In this document: piece by piece, positions 1 to 8,322 of the stretch | How positions within the stretch are numbered: the first letter of the stretch is position 1 | How the letters are laid out: every line of letters begins with the position of its first letter | Assembly: GCA_012514255.1 (NCBI GenBank) | Contig: JAAZAP010000103.1 | Coordinates: 1-35,406 of the forward strand | DNA length: 35,406 nt | Direction: 5' to 3' | Source: Bacteroidales bacterium | Lineage (GTDB): Bacteria; Bacteroidota; Bacteroidia; Bacteroidales; VadinHA17 | Notes under the pieces: generated by a model | Database searches by the model: none | What the model was told of the DNA's origin: nothing | What the model saw: only the letters and a program-made list of their open reading frames with translations | Made by a program: the position numbers and the translations under genes

Positions 1-472
1 TCAGTGAGCAACATCCAGCATAACAAGGATTAAGACCCGTTGAACTGATGGAATGAGTCAGTTTCTTCGAACTCAGTGAGCAACATCCAGCATAACAAGG
101 ATTAAGACTCAAAGCTCAGGATTGCATAATCAGGATTTTTTGTGCTCAGTGAGCAACATCCAGCATAACAAGGATTAAGACTTCCCTTTAGTGATTTTTA
201 AGTCTTTCATTTCTTTACTCAGTGAGCAACATCCAGCATAACAAGGATTAAGACTTCACCCCCATTTTCTTAGCCATAGCCTTTGCCTTTCTCAGTGAGC
301 AACATCCAGCATAACAAGGATTAAGACATAATCAAACTTTATTTCATGTTCTTCGCATCCACAACTCAGTGAGCAACATCCAGCATAACAAGAATCAAAA
401 CGAAATGTACAACGTCTGCGGACTTTGAGCCTCAACTCAGCGAACAACCTCCAGGACAACACGGTCCGAACA
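1..472 (+). CRISPR. CRISPR array, leader-distal (trailer) end
   Basis: Six copies of a 37-base repeat are visible, beginning CTCAGTGAGCAACATCC and ending AAGGATTAAGAC. Using a 36-base core they start at 1, 73, 146, 219, 292 and 366; the leading C of the first copy lies outside the window. Spacers are 35-37 bases and all different. The first five repeats are identical. The sixth (365-401) has a changed 3' end, AGAATCAAAAC, and a seventh (436-472) is heavily degenerate. Degeneration at the right end marks the leader-distal side, so the leader and probably any cas genes lie left of the window. The 3' end ATTAAGAC resembles the ATTGAAAC-like handle of type I/III repeats, which supports plus-strand transcription. 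Subtype cannot be assigned without cas genes. Confidence 0.97.
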
Positions 473-610
473 GACTCAGAAGTTTTAGTGCTGACCAACG
501 CAGGAAAAAATAAATAGCTTTCGTGCATTCAACAGATGACAAACAAACTGAACCCGACATACGTATTGCAGTTAGTGTCCCTTCACGATCAGCTTTACCA
601 TCGTTTTAAA

Positions 611-618
611 TATCTTTG
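611..618 (+). promoter_or_regulatory. Candidate Bacteroidota -7 promoter element of the helicase gene
   Basis: TATCTTTG fits the Bacteroidota sigma-ABfr -7 consensus TAnnTTTG exactly. No clear TTTG is seen at the -33 spacing. If the element is real, transcription starts near 622, which favours the ATG at 637 over the ATG at 619 as the helicase start. Confidence 0.45.
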
Positions 619-636
619 ATGTGTATTACCTCAGGC

Positions 637-2085
637 ATGCCAGATATTACATCATTATTCCCGTTTCCTCCTAAGCCAGGTCAGGCACGTGCAGCAAAAA
701 TGCTCGATCACTTTATTCAAGATCCGGGGGGAAAGGCCTTCCTTCTCAAAGGCTACGCAGGAACAGGCAAGACTACGATGATATATGCCTTGATAAGATG
801 GCTGGAACGACAAAATATAAGGTTCAGGCTTCTGGCATCTACAGGCAGGGCAGCCAAAGTGCTGTCAGATATAACTGAAAGAATGGCCTCAACCATTCAC
901 AGTCATATATATAAATTCACCGACCTGAACCAAGACCTGGAAGAGATGGCAGACAATTCTGAAAAGGCCTATTCAAACAAATACCCGGCTCAACTTTGCC
1001 TTCTATTTGAAATGACCCCGATTATTTCAACAGCAACAACCATTTACATCGTTGATGAGGCATCAATGGTTTCAGACCTGATTGACCGTGCCCCCACCTT
1101 TGCAAAGTACGGTAGCAATAACCTTCTGAAAGACCTGTTTGATTTTGATAAGAACAGCAAGTTTATCTTCGTAGGTGACCCTTGCCAGCTTCCACCAGTC
1201 GGACAAAAATTCTCGCCTGCTCTCAGCAAACAGTATCTTTTCGAAGAATATAACATCGAAGCAGAAGAATTTGAGCTAACTGAAATAATAAGACAGGAAA
1301 GTCAAAGCGGCATACTGGAAACAGCAACAAGACTGAGAAGCTACTATTTTCAGCCCCCTGCAAATAGTTGGCCACCATTGTTCCCATTCCGAAACAAGGA
1401 CAATATCTCACTCCACCCTTCACACGCCAGTTTGATCACTGCCTATATTTCAAACCTGAAGAACAACGGGTATGTGAATTCAACAATGGTTTGCCAGTCC
1501 AATGCTCTGTGCCACGAAATCAACAAGATGGTCAAGGCCAACGTAACCAGTCATGCAATTGAGCTTCGCGCAGGCGACCTGCTGATGGTAACTCAAAATA
1601 ATTACATAGTAGACCTGGTAAATGGAGACCTCGTTGAAATACTTGACGTGGGTGCATCAGAGTACAGGGCGGGCATGCAATTCATAGAAGTGGAAGTAAG
1701 GGAGCTGGCTTCAAAGGAAATATACCGCACTCTATTGATCAACGATATTCTCATTAGTACCGCCCAGAACATCAACGAGGCTCAACACAGGAGCCTATTC
1801 ATTGATTACTATAAGAGAATGAAAGAGCTTGGTATTAAACAGAAAAGCCAGGCATTTAAAGATGGCATGCTCAAAGATCCATATCTGAATGCTTTGCGCG
1901 CAGTTTACGGGTATGCCCTCACTTGCCATAAAACCCAAGGCGGTGAGTGGGATGAGGTCTACCTATATACTGATAATAAAACTACCGGCATCCCCCAGCC
2001 AGGTGTCTACCAATGGCTATATACAGCCGTCACACGTGCAAAAAAGAGCTTGCACTGCGTAGATGATTGGTATATGAAACAATAA
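637..2085 (+). CDS. SF1 DNA helicase, RecD/Pif1-like
   Basis: This is a superfamily 1B-type ATP-dependent DNA helicase of about 482 residues. The N-terminal RecA-like domain has a Walker A motif (GYAGTGKTT, Lys45), an acidic Walker B motif (IVDEAS, Asp140-Glu141) and a motif III-like GDPCQLPPVG. The C-terminal UvrD_C_2-type domain has GYALTCHKTQGGEWDEV followed by YTAVTRAKKSL, the usual motifs V and VI of RecD2, Pif1 and Dda proteins. There is no nuclease domain and no RecBCD-like partner nearby, so it is a stand-alone helicase. In-frame ATGs lie at 619 and 637; I chose 637 because a -7 promoter motif sits at 611-618. The gene lies between the CRISPR trailer and the WYL regulator and converges with the latter. 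Such helicases act in repair and are also frequent in defence islands. The family call is firm; the pathway is not. Confidence 0.9.
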   Translation: MPDITSLFPFPPKPGQARAAKMLDHFIQDPGGKAFLLKGYAGTGKTTMIYALIRWLERQNIRFRLLASTGRAAKVLSDITERMASTIHSHIYKFTDLNQDLEEMADNSEKAYSNKYPAQLCLLFEMTPIISTATTIYIVDEASMVSDLIDRAPTFAKYGSNNLLKDLFDFDKNSKFIFVGDPCQLPPVGQKFSPALSKQYLFEEYNIEAEEFELTEIIRQESQSGILETATRLRSYYFQPPANSWPPLFPFRNKDNISLHPSHASLITAYISNLKNNGYVNSTMVCQSNALCHEINKMVKANVTSHAIELRAGDLLMVTQNNYIVDLVNGDLVEILDVGASEYRAGMQFIEVEVRELASKEIYRTLLINDILISTAQNINEAQHRSLFIDYYKRMKELGIKQKSQAFKDGMLKDPYLNALRAVYGYALTCHKTQGGEWDEVYLYTDNKTTGIPQPGVYQWLYTAVTRAKKSLHCVDDWYMKQ

Positions 2086-2127
2086 CAGCAACACCCGGGA
2101 ATACCTACGCCAATAGACTGATATTGA

Positions 2128-3135
2128 TTAAGTTTTGTATGCATCAGCTGCTCTGCTCATTCTTTCAGCTATCTTCTGGCGTATGCTCAAAGGACTGAGC
2201 ACAACCAGATTGTCTCCAAAGCTCATTAGAAGCTTTTCAAGTTCATAGTTTGGCTTAACTTTTATCCTGATATGCAACCCCTTGTCGTCATGGCTTATCT
2301 TCCGTTGTGAGCCGTGAAGCGGCTTAGTTATGATATAAGGTGCTTGTTCCGGAGTAAAGAAAAGGTCGATATCTACTGGTTCTGTGTCAGCCTGATGTGT
2401 CACCCCGATAATATCCTCAAAATACTCTGTGAAATCAATGCCGTGATCTTCATCCCACTTCTTGCCTGTATCCTTGATTTCAACTATCCGGTCCAGAGCC
2501 AGGATGTTTAGATCACGCAGTCCTGGTGCCTTGCCAAGTACAAACCATCTGCGATTTGATTGTTTAAGATAGTAGGGATGAAATACTTGCCAGTCAGCTT
2601 TATCTGCAGTGAATGGTTTGTATAAAATCCTGATTACTTTCTGAAAATAGATTGCCTCGAAAAGCTCGCCCAAAAAATGAAGCCCCTCAAGAAATTCATT
2701 TGAATCAAAGCCAATAATCTCCTCACTTCCATGTTTCAGTCCAAATGCCTGTTCAATGCGTGGCAAGAGCTCGCTAACCCACACAAACTGGGGCATACCC
2801 TGGAACCTTCTTAAAACCATCAGTGCCTCCCTTATCATTGCCGCCTCAGTTTCATTTATAGGCTGATTGCTGATGGTAAATTGCCGATTATCATACCTGT
2901 ACCATACCCTGTGTCCGTCGTGGTGAGAAATGACAGGTGCCTGCCATTCCGAAAATCTCATGAAAGAAATATCCTTGTATAATTGCGTCCGTCCTATTCC
3001 TTTCAGCCCTTCTTCCCTTTCAAGCTTATGGTTGACCTCTTCAAGCAGGTCATCAAAGTAATACCTCCTTCCGGTGTTTCGGAAGCATCTGTCAAGTACC
3101 AGGTATCTTATGAGTGCTTTTTTGTTCTGTGACAT
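2128..3135 (-). CDS. WYL-domain transcriptional regulator
   Basis: A 335-residue regulator with an N-terminal winged-helix region (residues about 1-75, containing IGRTQLYKDISFMR). A central WYL domain follows, with FHPYYLKQSNRRWFVLGKA as its signature, and then a C-terminal WCX-like extension. WYL domains are thought to sense nucleic-acid or nucleotide ligands. Proteins with this layout (BrxR, CapW, PafBC-like) repress phage-defence operons until infection or DNA damage. The gene is divergent from the operon starting at 3428, and the 292-bp gap holds a near-perfect inverted repeat 55-81 bases upstream of this ATG. By analogy it probably represses itself and the divergent operon; that role is inferred. 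Its 3' end faces the helicase gene 42 bases away. Confidence 0.9.
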   Translation of the reverse strand: MSQNKKALIRYLVLDRCFRNTGRRYYFDDLLEEVNHKLEREEGLKGIGRTQLYKDISFMRFSEWQAPVISHHDGHRVWYRYDNRQFTISNQPINETEAAMIREALMVLRRFQGMPQFVWVSELLPRIEQAFGLKHGSEEIIGFDSNEFLEGLHFLGELFEAIYFQKVIRILYKPFTADKADWQVFHPYYLKQSNRRWFVLGKAPGLRDLNILALDRIVEIKDTGKKWDEDHGIDFTEYFEDIIGVTHQADTEPVDIDLFFTPEQAPYIITKPLHGSQRKISHDDKGLHIRIKVKPNYELEKLLMSFGDNLVVLSPLSIRQKIAERMSRAADAYKT

Positions 3136-3189
3136 GGTTCTGAATTTGGTTGTTTATACCGACTTGAAATTACCTTATAAATTTAGGAA

Positions 3190-3216
3190 AAACTGTACAC
3201 AATGAGTGTACTGTTT
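3190..3216. promoter_or_regulatory. Candidate WYL-regulator operator (27-bp inverted repeat)
   Basis: Arms AAACTGTACAC and GTGTACTGTTT are separated by AATGA and match at 10 of 11 positions. The element lies in the divergent intergenic region, 55 bases upstream of the WYL gene and about 210 upstream of the operon starting at 3428. Size and dyad symmetry suit a dimeric winged-helix repressor. Binding by the adjacent WYL protein is inferred. Confidence 0.6.
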
Positions 3217-3345
3217 TCGAATACTTTTAACAGGTTAACTAATATTAAAATGACACATCCCGAAAAAGCCATATTTCTGTTCCCTCCCTGATCCCATAGG
3301 ATCACTTTCTGGGCAGGTCGAGAAGCTTGTAAATTAGCACTTCAT

Positions 3346-3354
3346 CCCCCCCCC
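3346..3354. repeat. Homopolymeric C9 tract upstream of the operon
   Basis: Nine consecutive C residues lie 73 bases upstream of the ATG at 3428. Tracts of this length can slip during replication and, inside a promoter, alter expression. Whether this one varies cannot be seen from one sequence. Confidence 0.9.
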
Positions 3355-3427
3355 ATCCATAAGCCTCCTTCCTGCCCTTATCTTCTATATTATTCAATTC
3401 AAGCCATAAACTAAATATTTACTATCT

Positions 3428-4048
3428 ATGTTACCAGGACCAACAATCATACGTGAATGCCCGCATTGCGGGAACATGATGAAACAGAAGACCATCATAA
3501 GTGGCAATACCTTTGGCGCTACTCTGTGGTCAGATGGCAAGCAGGTGGCACCTATGCTGCCAAGACCGCCATACTATATCTGCTGCAAAGAGTGCAGGAA
3601 TATCGTTATGCTTCAGGATGTCAGGAAGGTTGCTGAAATTGAGTGGAATTACCGGGATGATAAATACAGTAAAGCCGCCTTTATCGAGTTCCCTGCTTTC
3701 ATGGAGAACATAAGGGCAACAAAAGTAATAAACGACAAGAAGCTGGCAAGGACTATGGCTTTGTACAGCTTCAATGACTTCTTCAGAGACCACAAAGAAG
3801 ACGAAATAACCCCTGAAATGCAGAAACTTCATGAACACAACATATATGAACTGGAGTCGCTTCTTGACAAGTCAATACCTGAAGATCTCATTATTAAAGC
3901 AGAAATAAACAGATACCTGGGCAGGTTTGACCGGACGGTAGAAATACTCGAGAGCATCACAGATCAGAAGTTCGACTGGATCAGGAAGAAATTCCTTGTA
4001 GAAATTGAGAAAGGCAATAAGAAGGTTTTCAAATTGTCTGGTCTTTAA
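3428..4048 (+). CDS. Zinc-ribbon protein with helical, TPR-like C-terminus
   Basis: A 206-residue protein with no function that I recognise. The N-terminal 60 residues look like a treble-clef or zinc-ribbon unit: ECPHCG supplies Cys11 and Cys14, and ICCKEC supplies Cys52, Cys53 and Cys56. Between them is a conserved-looking SGNTFGATLWSDGK stretch. The rest is predicted helical; a segment near the C-terminus (INRYLGRFDRTVEILESI) resembles a TPR hairpin, suggesting protein-protein contacts. No signal peptide or membrane segment is present, so it should be cytoplasmic. It is the first gene of a tight operon, with the next start 5 bases downstream. Its co-transcription with a vWA protein suggests an adaptor role, but that is only context. 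Confidence 0.75.
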   Translation: MLPGPTIIRECPHCGNMMKQKTIISGNTFGATLWSDGKQVAPMLPRPPYYICCKECRNIVMLQDVRKVAEIEWNYRDDKYSKAAFIEFPAFMENIRATKVINDKKLARTMALYSFNDFFRDHKEDEITPEMQKLHEHNIYELESLLDKSIPEDLIIKAEINRYLGRFDRTVEILESITDQKFDWIRKKFLVEIEKGNKKVFKLSGL

Positions 4049-4053
4049 CGTTA

Positions 4054-4614
4054 ATGGAACCTCAAAAATATCAAAGAAGCGAAATCATGCACGAAAGATC
4101 AAATAAGAACAAATCCAAACTGGCTTATGTGCTGGATACCGTTGATCCTCTGATTCAGAATTTTGGTGTGGAAATATTAGCCTCGAATTTTGCATGGAGT
4201 ATTGTGCTTGGCGTCTTGCCATGTGAGGGCAGCGAAAATGAAAAGATGGCTATGGAACTAAACCGCCGGGATACCACAATAGATAAAGTCGAGAATATTG
4301 CACGTCTGACTGTCCTGGGTAAGGCTCTGGCAGACAGGCCAGATTACTCTGACTCAAACATAACCGAATTCACACTGGCAGTCAGGCAACTTTTAAGATA
4401 TACCGCTGAGGATGCGACTGCATCAGCATACCTCAAAGATCTGAAGTTTATATACATATCATTCATTACCTCCTATTACTACCAGTCGGTCAAGTTTGGT
4501 AAAAAGGAGGAAGCGCTGAAGATCCTGGCCCAAATAGCCAATGGAATTCTGGCGGAAGATGAAAAGTTGAAAAACCAGATAATAAACATAATGAATTATA
4601 AACCATTGAATTAG
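4054..4614 (+). CDS. Hypothetical helical protein, partner of the vWA protein
   Basis: A 186-residue protein that I do not recognise. It appears cytoplasmic and largely alpha-helical, without signal peptide, cysteine cluster or catalytic motif. The N-terminus is charged (ERSNKNKSK) and is followed by a hydrophobic segment around VLDTVDPLIQNFGVEILASNFAWSIVLGVLP that is too polar for a clear membrane helix. An alternative ATG lies at 4087 (MHERSNKNK). It starts 5 bases after the zinc-ribbon gene and ends 8 bases before the vWA gene, so the three are almost certainly made together. Spacing and order suggest a three-component complex, which is inference. Confidence 0.7.
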   Translation: MEPQKYQRSEIMHERSNKNKSKLAYVLDTVDPLIQNFGVEILASNFAWSIVLGVLPCEGSENEKMAMELNRRDTTIDKVENIARLTVLGKALADRPDYSDSNITEFTLAVRQLLRYTAEDATASAYLKDLKFIYISFITSYYYQSVKFGKKEEALKILAQIANGILAEDEKLKNQIINIMNYKPLN

Positions 4615-4622
4615 ACATAGCA

Positions 4623-5306
4623 ATGAATACTAACCAGAAAAAACAAAACATACCAGAAATGAAAACAAAACATCAGGTTCACAATCTTATCATTCTCGAC
4701 GAGAGTGGTTCAATGGAATCAATCAAGGAATTCATCATCATTGGATTCAACGAGCTCGTGCAGACTATCCACGGTATTGAACAGCAATACCCGGAGCAGG
4801 AGCACTTCATCTCATATATAACTTTCAACGGGTTGGGACAAAAGGTTATACACTTTCGTGAACCTGCCGCCAAATTGCATAAGATTGACAGCATAAGGTA
4901 CAGGCCAACTTCCATGACGCCATTGTATGATGCCATGGGAGACTCAATCAACAGACTGGAACAGGAGCTTGAAAAAGAGTCGGACTACAACGTACTTGTC
5001 ACAATCCTTACCGACGGCCAGGAGAATGCCTCGAAAGAGTATTCCGGCGCTTCCATCAAGAAACTGGTAGAGGAAATGAAACACCTTGGCTGGACCTTCA
5101 CTTACATCGGCGCCGACCATGATGTGGAGAAATTTGCTATTGACATCTCAATAACCAATGTGCTTCACTTCAAGAAGGACGTACATGACATTAACAGGTT
5201 GTTCAGTGAGGAGAAAGCCGCCAGGGCCAGGTACAGTCAGAAAATAAGGGATAAACGAGATACCGGAGAAGACTTCTACAAGCCGGATGAAGAAAAGAAA
5301 TCCTGA
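4623..5306 (+). CDS. von Willebrand factor A domain protein with intact MIDAS
   Basis: A 227-residue cytoplasmic protein made almost entirely of one vWA fold. The metal-ion-dependent adhesion site looks complete: DESGS (Asp26, Ser28, Ser30), Thr99 in SMTPLYDAM and Asp131 in ILTDGQEN. The C-terminal 40 residues are charged and may be disordered (EEKAARARYSQKIRDKRDTGEDFYKPDEEKK). Bacterial vWA proteins of this type resemble TerY-like modules, which occur in multi-component systems with partner ATPases, kinases or phosphatases, including tellurite/stress and defence-associated systems. No MoxR ATPase, kinase or TerD gene lies within the window. It is third in the operon starting at 3428, 59 bases before the DUF2779 nuclease gene. 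Confidence 0.88.
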   Translation: MNTNQKKQNIPEMKTKHQVHNLIILDESGSMESIKEFIIIGFNELVQTIHGIEQQYPEQEHFISYITFNGLGQKVIHFREPAAKLHKIDSIRYRPTSMTPLYDAMGDSINRLEQELEKESDYNVLVTILTDGQENASKEYSGASIKKLVEEMKHLGWTFTYIGADHDVEKFAIDISITNVLHFKKDVHDINRLFSEEKAARARYSQKIRDKRDTGEDFYKPDEEKKS

Positions 5307-5365
5307 CCTGTTCTTTGGATCTGGCTTTTTAAGCACCCTTAGAAAAATCTTAGTATATTTAAGAT

Positions 5366-7336
5366 ATGCCACGATACCTCACCAAATCAAGATTCAAGCT
5401 TGCACTTGATTGTCCGGCCAAGCTGTTCTATACAGGCAAAAGGCAATATCCGGATACTTCTGAGAATGATGCTTTCCTGGAAGCACTGGCTGAAGGCGGA
5501 TACCAGGTAGGTGCACTGGCTAAATGCTACTACCCCGGGGGCAAAGAGGTGCCTGAACGAGGGTATGACATCCCGCTGCAGAAGACCAATGAGCTGCTGG
5601 CAAAGAACAATGTTGTCATCTTCGAAGCAGCCTTCAGATACAGGAACCTCTTCATCCGCGCTGATATCATTGACAAAAAAGGAAATAATGTAGACCTCAT
5701 CGATGTGAAATCAAAATCCTTCGATGGCAGCAGTCAAAGGGATATGCTCTCAAAAAAAGGATACATTGACTCCGGCTGGAGAGATTACCTCTATGACGTC
5801 GCCTTCCAGAAATATGTCATCACCATGGCGCACCCTGAATTGAACGTACATGCGTGGCTGATGCTTGCCGACAAGAACTCAGTCGCCACTGTCAACGGTC
5901 TGAATCAGAGATTCCAGTTGAAAACAGTCGAAGATGAAAGAACAGTCGTTGAGATTGTTGGAGATGTCTCGCCAGAGGCTCTCGGAGATGAAATCCTGAT
6001 AAGAGTCTGCGTTGACGAACTTGCAGAGATGATCTTCAACGGCACTGACTCTCCTGAACCTGTCTCGCAGAGCTTTACAGATTACATCCATTACCTGGCC
6101 GATAAGTATGAAAGGGATGAAAAAATCGTCTTCCCCATCCATAAAGAATGTAAAGAATGTGAGTACCAGGCTACCGCCGAAGAAGAAAAGGAGGGCAAAT
6201 TATCAGGACTGAAAGAATGCTGGTCGGCACAGCTCGGCTGGGATGAGAAGATGTTCCAGGAGCCTTGGATTCTTGAAATATGGGACTTCCGAAGTAAGGA
6301 AAAGCTGATGGAGAGAGGCATCTACCTGATGCGTGACATGAGGCAGGGTGATATAGGCGATATGAAGCCAGGTGCCGGAGGAGGCTTAAATCGGACCGAG
6401 AGACAATGGCTGCAGGTTCAGAAGGCTGTCGATAACGACACATCACCATTCATTGACGTCGAAGGTCTAAGGCAGGAGTTCAGGTCCTTTGTCTACCCCC
6501 TGCATTTCATCGATTTTGAAACGTCAATGGTGGCCATACCATTCCATCGCGGACGAAGGCCTTATGAGCAGATAGCGTTTCAATTTTCGCACCATGTTGT
6601 TCATGCCGATATGACCATTGAACATAAAGGGCAATACCTGTGCGAAAAGGTTGGAATGTTCCCCAACTTTGAGTTCGTGAGGCAACTGAAGTCTGAGCTG
6701 GAACATGATGATGGATCAGTGTTCAGGTATGCCGCTCATGAGAATACCGTACTTAACCAGATAAGGATCCAACTGGGGGTTGCATCCCTGGGCGAGGTGC
6801 CAGACAAGGCAGAACTTATTGCATTCATTGAATCGATAACCCACCAGGACGATCGTACCGGGAGAAGAGATATGATCGATCTCCTGAAGCTGGTCAGGAG
6901 CTACTATTATCACCCGGCAATGGGCGGCTCCAATTCACTTAAATATGTCCTGCCGGCTGTTCTGGCCTCATCAGAATATCTACAGAGTAAGTATGCCCCC
7001 GCAGTCTACGGCAGGCATTCTGCTATCAGAAGCCTTAACTTCGATGATGGCTGGATCTGGATCAGGAAGGATGACCGGGGAGAGGTAGTCAATCCTTACA
7101 ACCTGTTACCACCACTGTTTGATGGCATCGACAATGAGCAGATCGACCAGTTCCTCATGAAGAGCAACATCAGGGAAGGTGGCGCTGCCATGACTGCCTA
7201 CGCCAGGATGCAGTTTACCAGCATGACCGACCAGGAGAGATTCGCCATTATCAAAGGGCTGTTAAAGTATTGCGAGCTGGACACCTTTGCAATGGTCCTG
7301 CTATGGGATTACTGGAATAAGGCTATTAACCCTTAA
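5366..7336 (+). CDS. DUF2779 protein: Cas4-like nuclease fused to DEDD exonuclease domain
   Basis: A 656-residue protein. The N-terminus (TKSRFKLALDCPAKLFYTG) is the CxxK-type opening of Cas4/AddB-like PD-(D/E)XK domains. A nuclease core follows, with Asp100 in RADIID and Asp113-Val-Lys115 in LIDVKSKS. Cysteines at CKECEYQ and ECW farther on recall the iron-sulfur cysteines of Cas4-like proteins. From about residue 375 the DUF2779 domain begins with HFIDFET (Asp383, Glu385) and runs to LLKYCELDTFAM, the pattern of DEDD-type 3'-5' exonucleases. It is therefore probably a two-nuclease enzyme acting on DNA or RNA; the substrate is unknown. It lies 59 bases after the vWA gene and 29 before a zinc-ribbon gene, so it is probably in the WYL-controlled operon. 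Confidence 0.85.
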   Translation: MPRYLTKSRFKLALDCPAKLFYTGKRQYPDTSENDAFLEALAEGGYQVGALAKCYYPGGKEVPERGYDIPLQKTNELLAKNNVVIFEAAFRYRNLFIRADIIDKKGNNVDLIDVKSKSFDGSSQRDMLSKKGYIDSGWRDYLYDVAFQKYVITMAHPELNVHAWLMLADKNSVATVNGLNQRFQLKTVEDERTVVEIVGDVSPEALGDEILIRVCVDELAEMIFNGTDSPEPVSQSFTDYIHYLADKYERDEKIVFPIHKECKECEYQATAEEEKEGKLSGLKECWSAQLGWDEKMFQEPWILEIWDFRSKEKLMERGIYLMRDMRQGDIGDMKPGAGGGLNRTERQWLQVQKAVDNDTSPFIDVEGLRQEFRSFVYPLHFIDFETSMVAIPFHRGRRPYEQIAFQFSHHVVHADMTIEHKGQYLCEKVGMFPNFEFVRQLKSELEHDDGSVFRYAAHENTVLNQIRIQLGVASLGEVPDKAELIAFIESITHQDDRTGRRDMIDLLKLVRSYYYHPAMGGSNSLKYVLPAVLASSEYLQSKYAPAVYGRHSAIRSLNFDDGWIWIRKDDRGEVVNPYNLLPPLFDGIDNEQIDQFLMKSNIREGGAAMTAYARMQFTSMTDQERFAIIKGLLKYCELDTFAMVLLWDYWNKAINP

Positions 7337-7365
7337 TACACCTGTCATTTTCAAAAATCTGAGAA

Positions 7366-7587
7366 ATGGAAAGTAGATACAGTGCAGATTCTCATCCTGA
7401 TAAGTGTCCAAAATGTGGATCCGTCAGAGTTGCAAAGATAGTGTATGGCCTGCCGGTTTTTTCTGACCAGTTGAATGCTGCTATTCTAGCAGGCAGGAAA
7501 GTTCTGGGAGGTTGCTGCATCACGGGTGATGACCCGTCATGGAAATGCCTGGAATGCGAAACGGATATATACAGAGAGAAATCATGA
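7366..7587 (+). CDS. Small zinc-ribbon protein
   Basis: A 73-residue protein of a widespread small family. CPKCG (Cys14, Cys17) and CLEC (Cys61, Cys64) form a two-knuckle zinc ribbon, and VLGGCCITGDDPSWKC in the middle is the family signature. No other domain is present. The start is 29 bases after the DUF2779 gene on the same strand, suggesting it ends that operon. The function of the family is not known; binding nucleic acid or a partner protein is the usual guess for such ribbons. Confidence 0.8.
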   Translation: MESRYSADSHPDKCPKCGSVRVAKIVYGLPVFSDQLNAAILAGRKVLGGCCITGDDPSWKCLECETDIYREKS

Positions 7588-7872
7588 CTCTGTTCTCCAG
7601 CCGGCCTAGTCAGGGTGGCTTTACCAGAAAGGGTCTCATTGAAGCTTTAATCAAATATAATACTGAGTTCTCTTTGCTACAACAATAAAGAAAAACACTA
7701 TTTTTGTACTGCATTCCGAGTCCATACCGCATGAAGCGGGACGGAGCCAACCGAGCCTGACCGGCCACGGTGGATAAATAATGCGGGCGACAATGGCCAA
7801 AAACAAAGGTATATTTCTCCCCTATAATGTTTACCGGAATGCAGATTGTTAAACCTTATAAACATTTGCATT

Positions 7873-8073
7873 ATGGAAAATGAAGAAAAGACTGAAAAAG
7901 CTTCCGAAGAACGTGAACTCACTCCTGGTGAAAAGTTCCTGAAGGAGTATCTCGAGATGCCTTATACCTACGACAGGGTCGGACAGGTTTTCGTGATAGT
8001 GCGCTCTAGCTTACGTGTATCAGGCAACGACAACGGCAATGCTGAAAGTACGATTCCAGACACCAAAGACTGA
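7873..8073 (+). CDS. Small hypothetical protein (66 aa)
   Basis: A 66-residue acidic protein with no recognised domain. The N-terminus is rich in Glu and Lys (MENEEKTEKASEERELTPGEKF), then comes a more ordered segment around FLKEYLEMPYTYDRVGQVFVIVRSSL. The frame can be extended upstream to 7846, but the ATG at 7873 gives the more natural N-terminus. It stands alone, 285 bases after the zinc-ribbon gene and 249 before the MazG gene. Amino-acid composition is protein-like, yet a chance frame cannot be ruled out. I see no clear gene in 7588-7872. Confidence 0.45.
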   Translation: MENEEKTEKASEERELTPGEKFLKEYLEMPYTYDRVGQVFVIVRSSLRVSGNDNGNAESTIPDTKD

Positions 8074-8322
8074 TTCCGGATTATTTTTGTTTATTCTGGC
8101 TGCATACGCCGGATAACCTGACAACATTGCGCCGGAGTAAATTGACACTTCAGGTTGGTCTTTTAAAGAAGCTTTTTCACGGTAGAAAGTGGTAACCAAA
8201 TTTATCTTTTTAGTTAATTTTCTCAATGCCGATAAGACTGAGATTTAGTAAGACGTTTTTGTCTGGCTTCATCTTCAGTATACAAGTTTTTGCTACTTTC
8301 GGGAATGCAAAGCAAAACCATC

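Noticed and set aside
292..528. Minus-strand open frame across the end of the CRISPR array
   Set aside because: It is made of repeat and spacer sequence and has no protein-like features.
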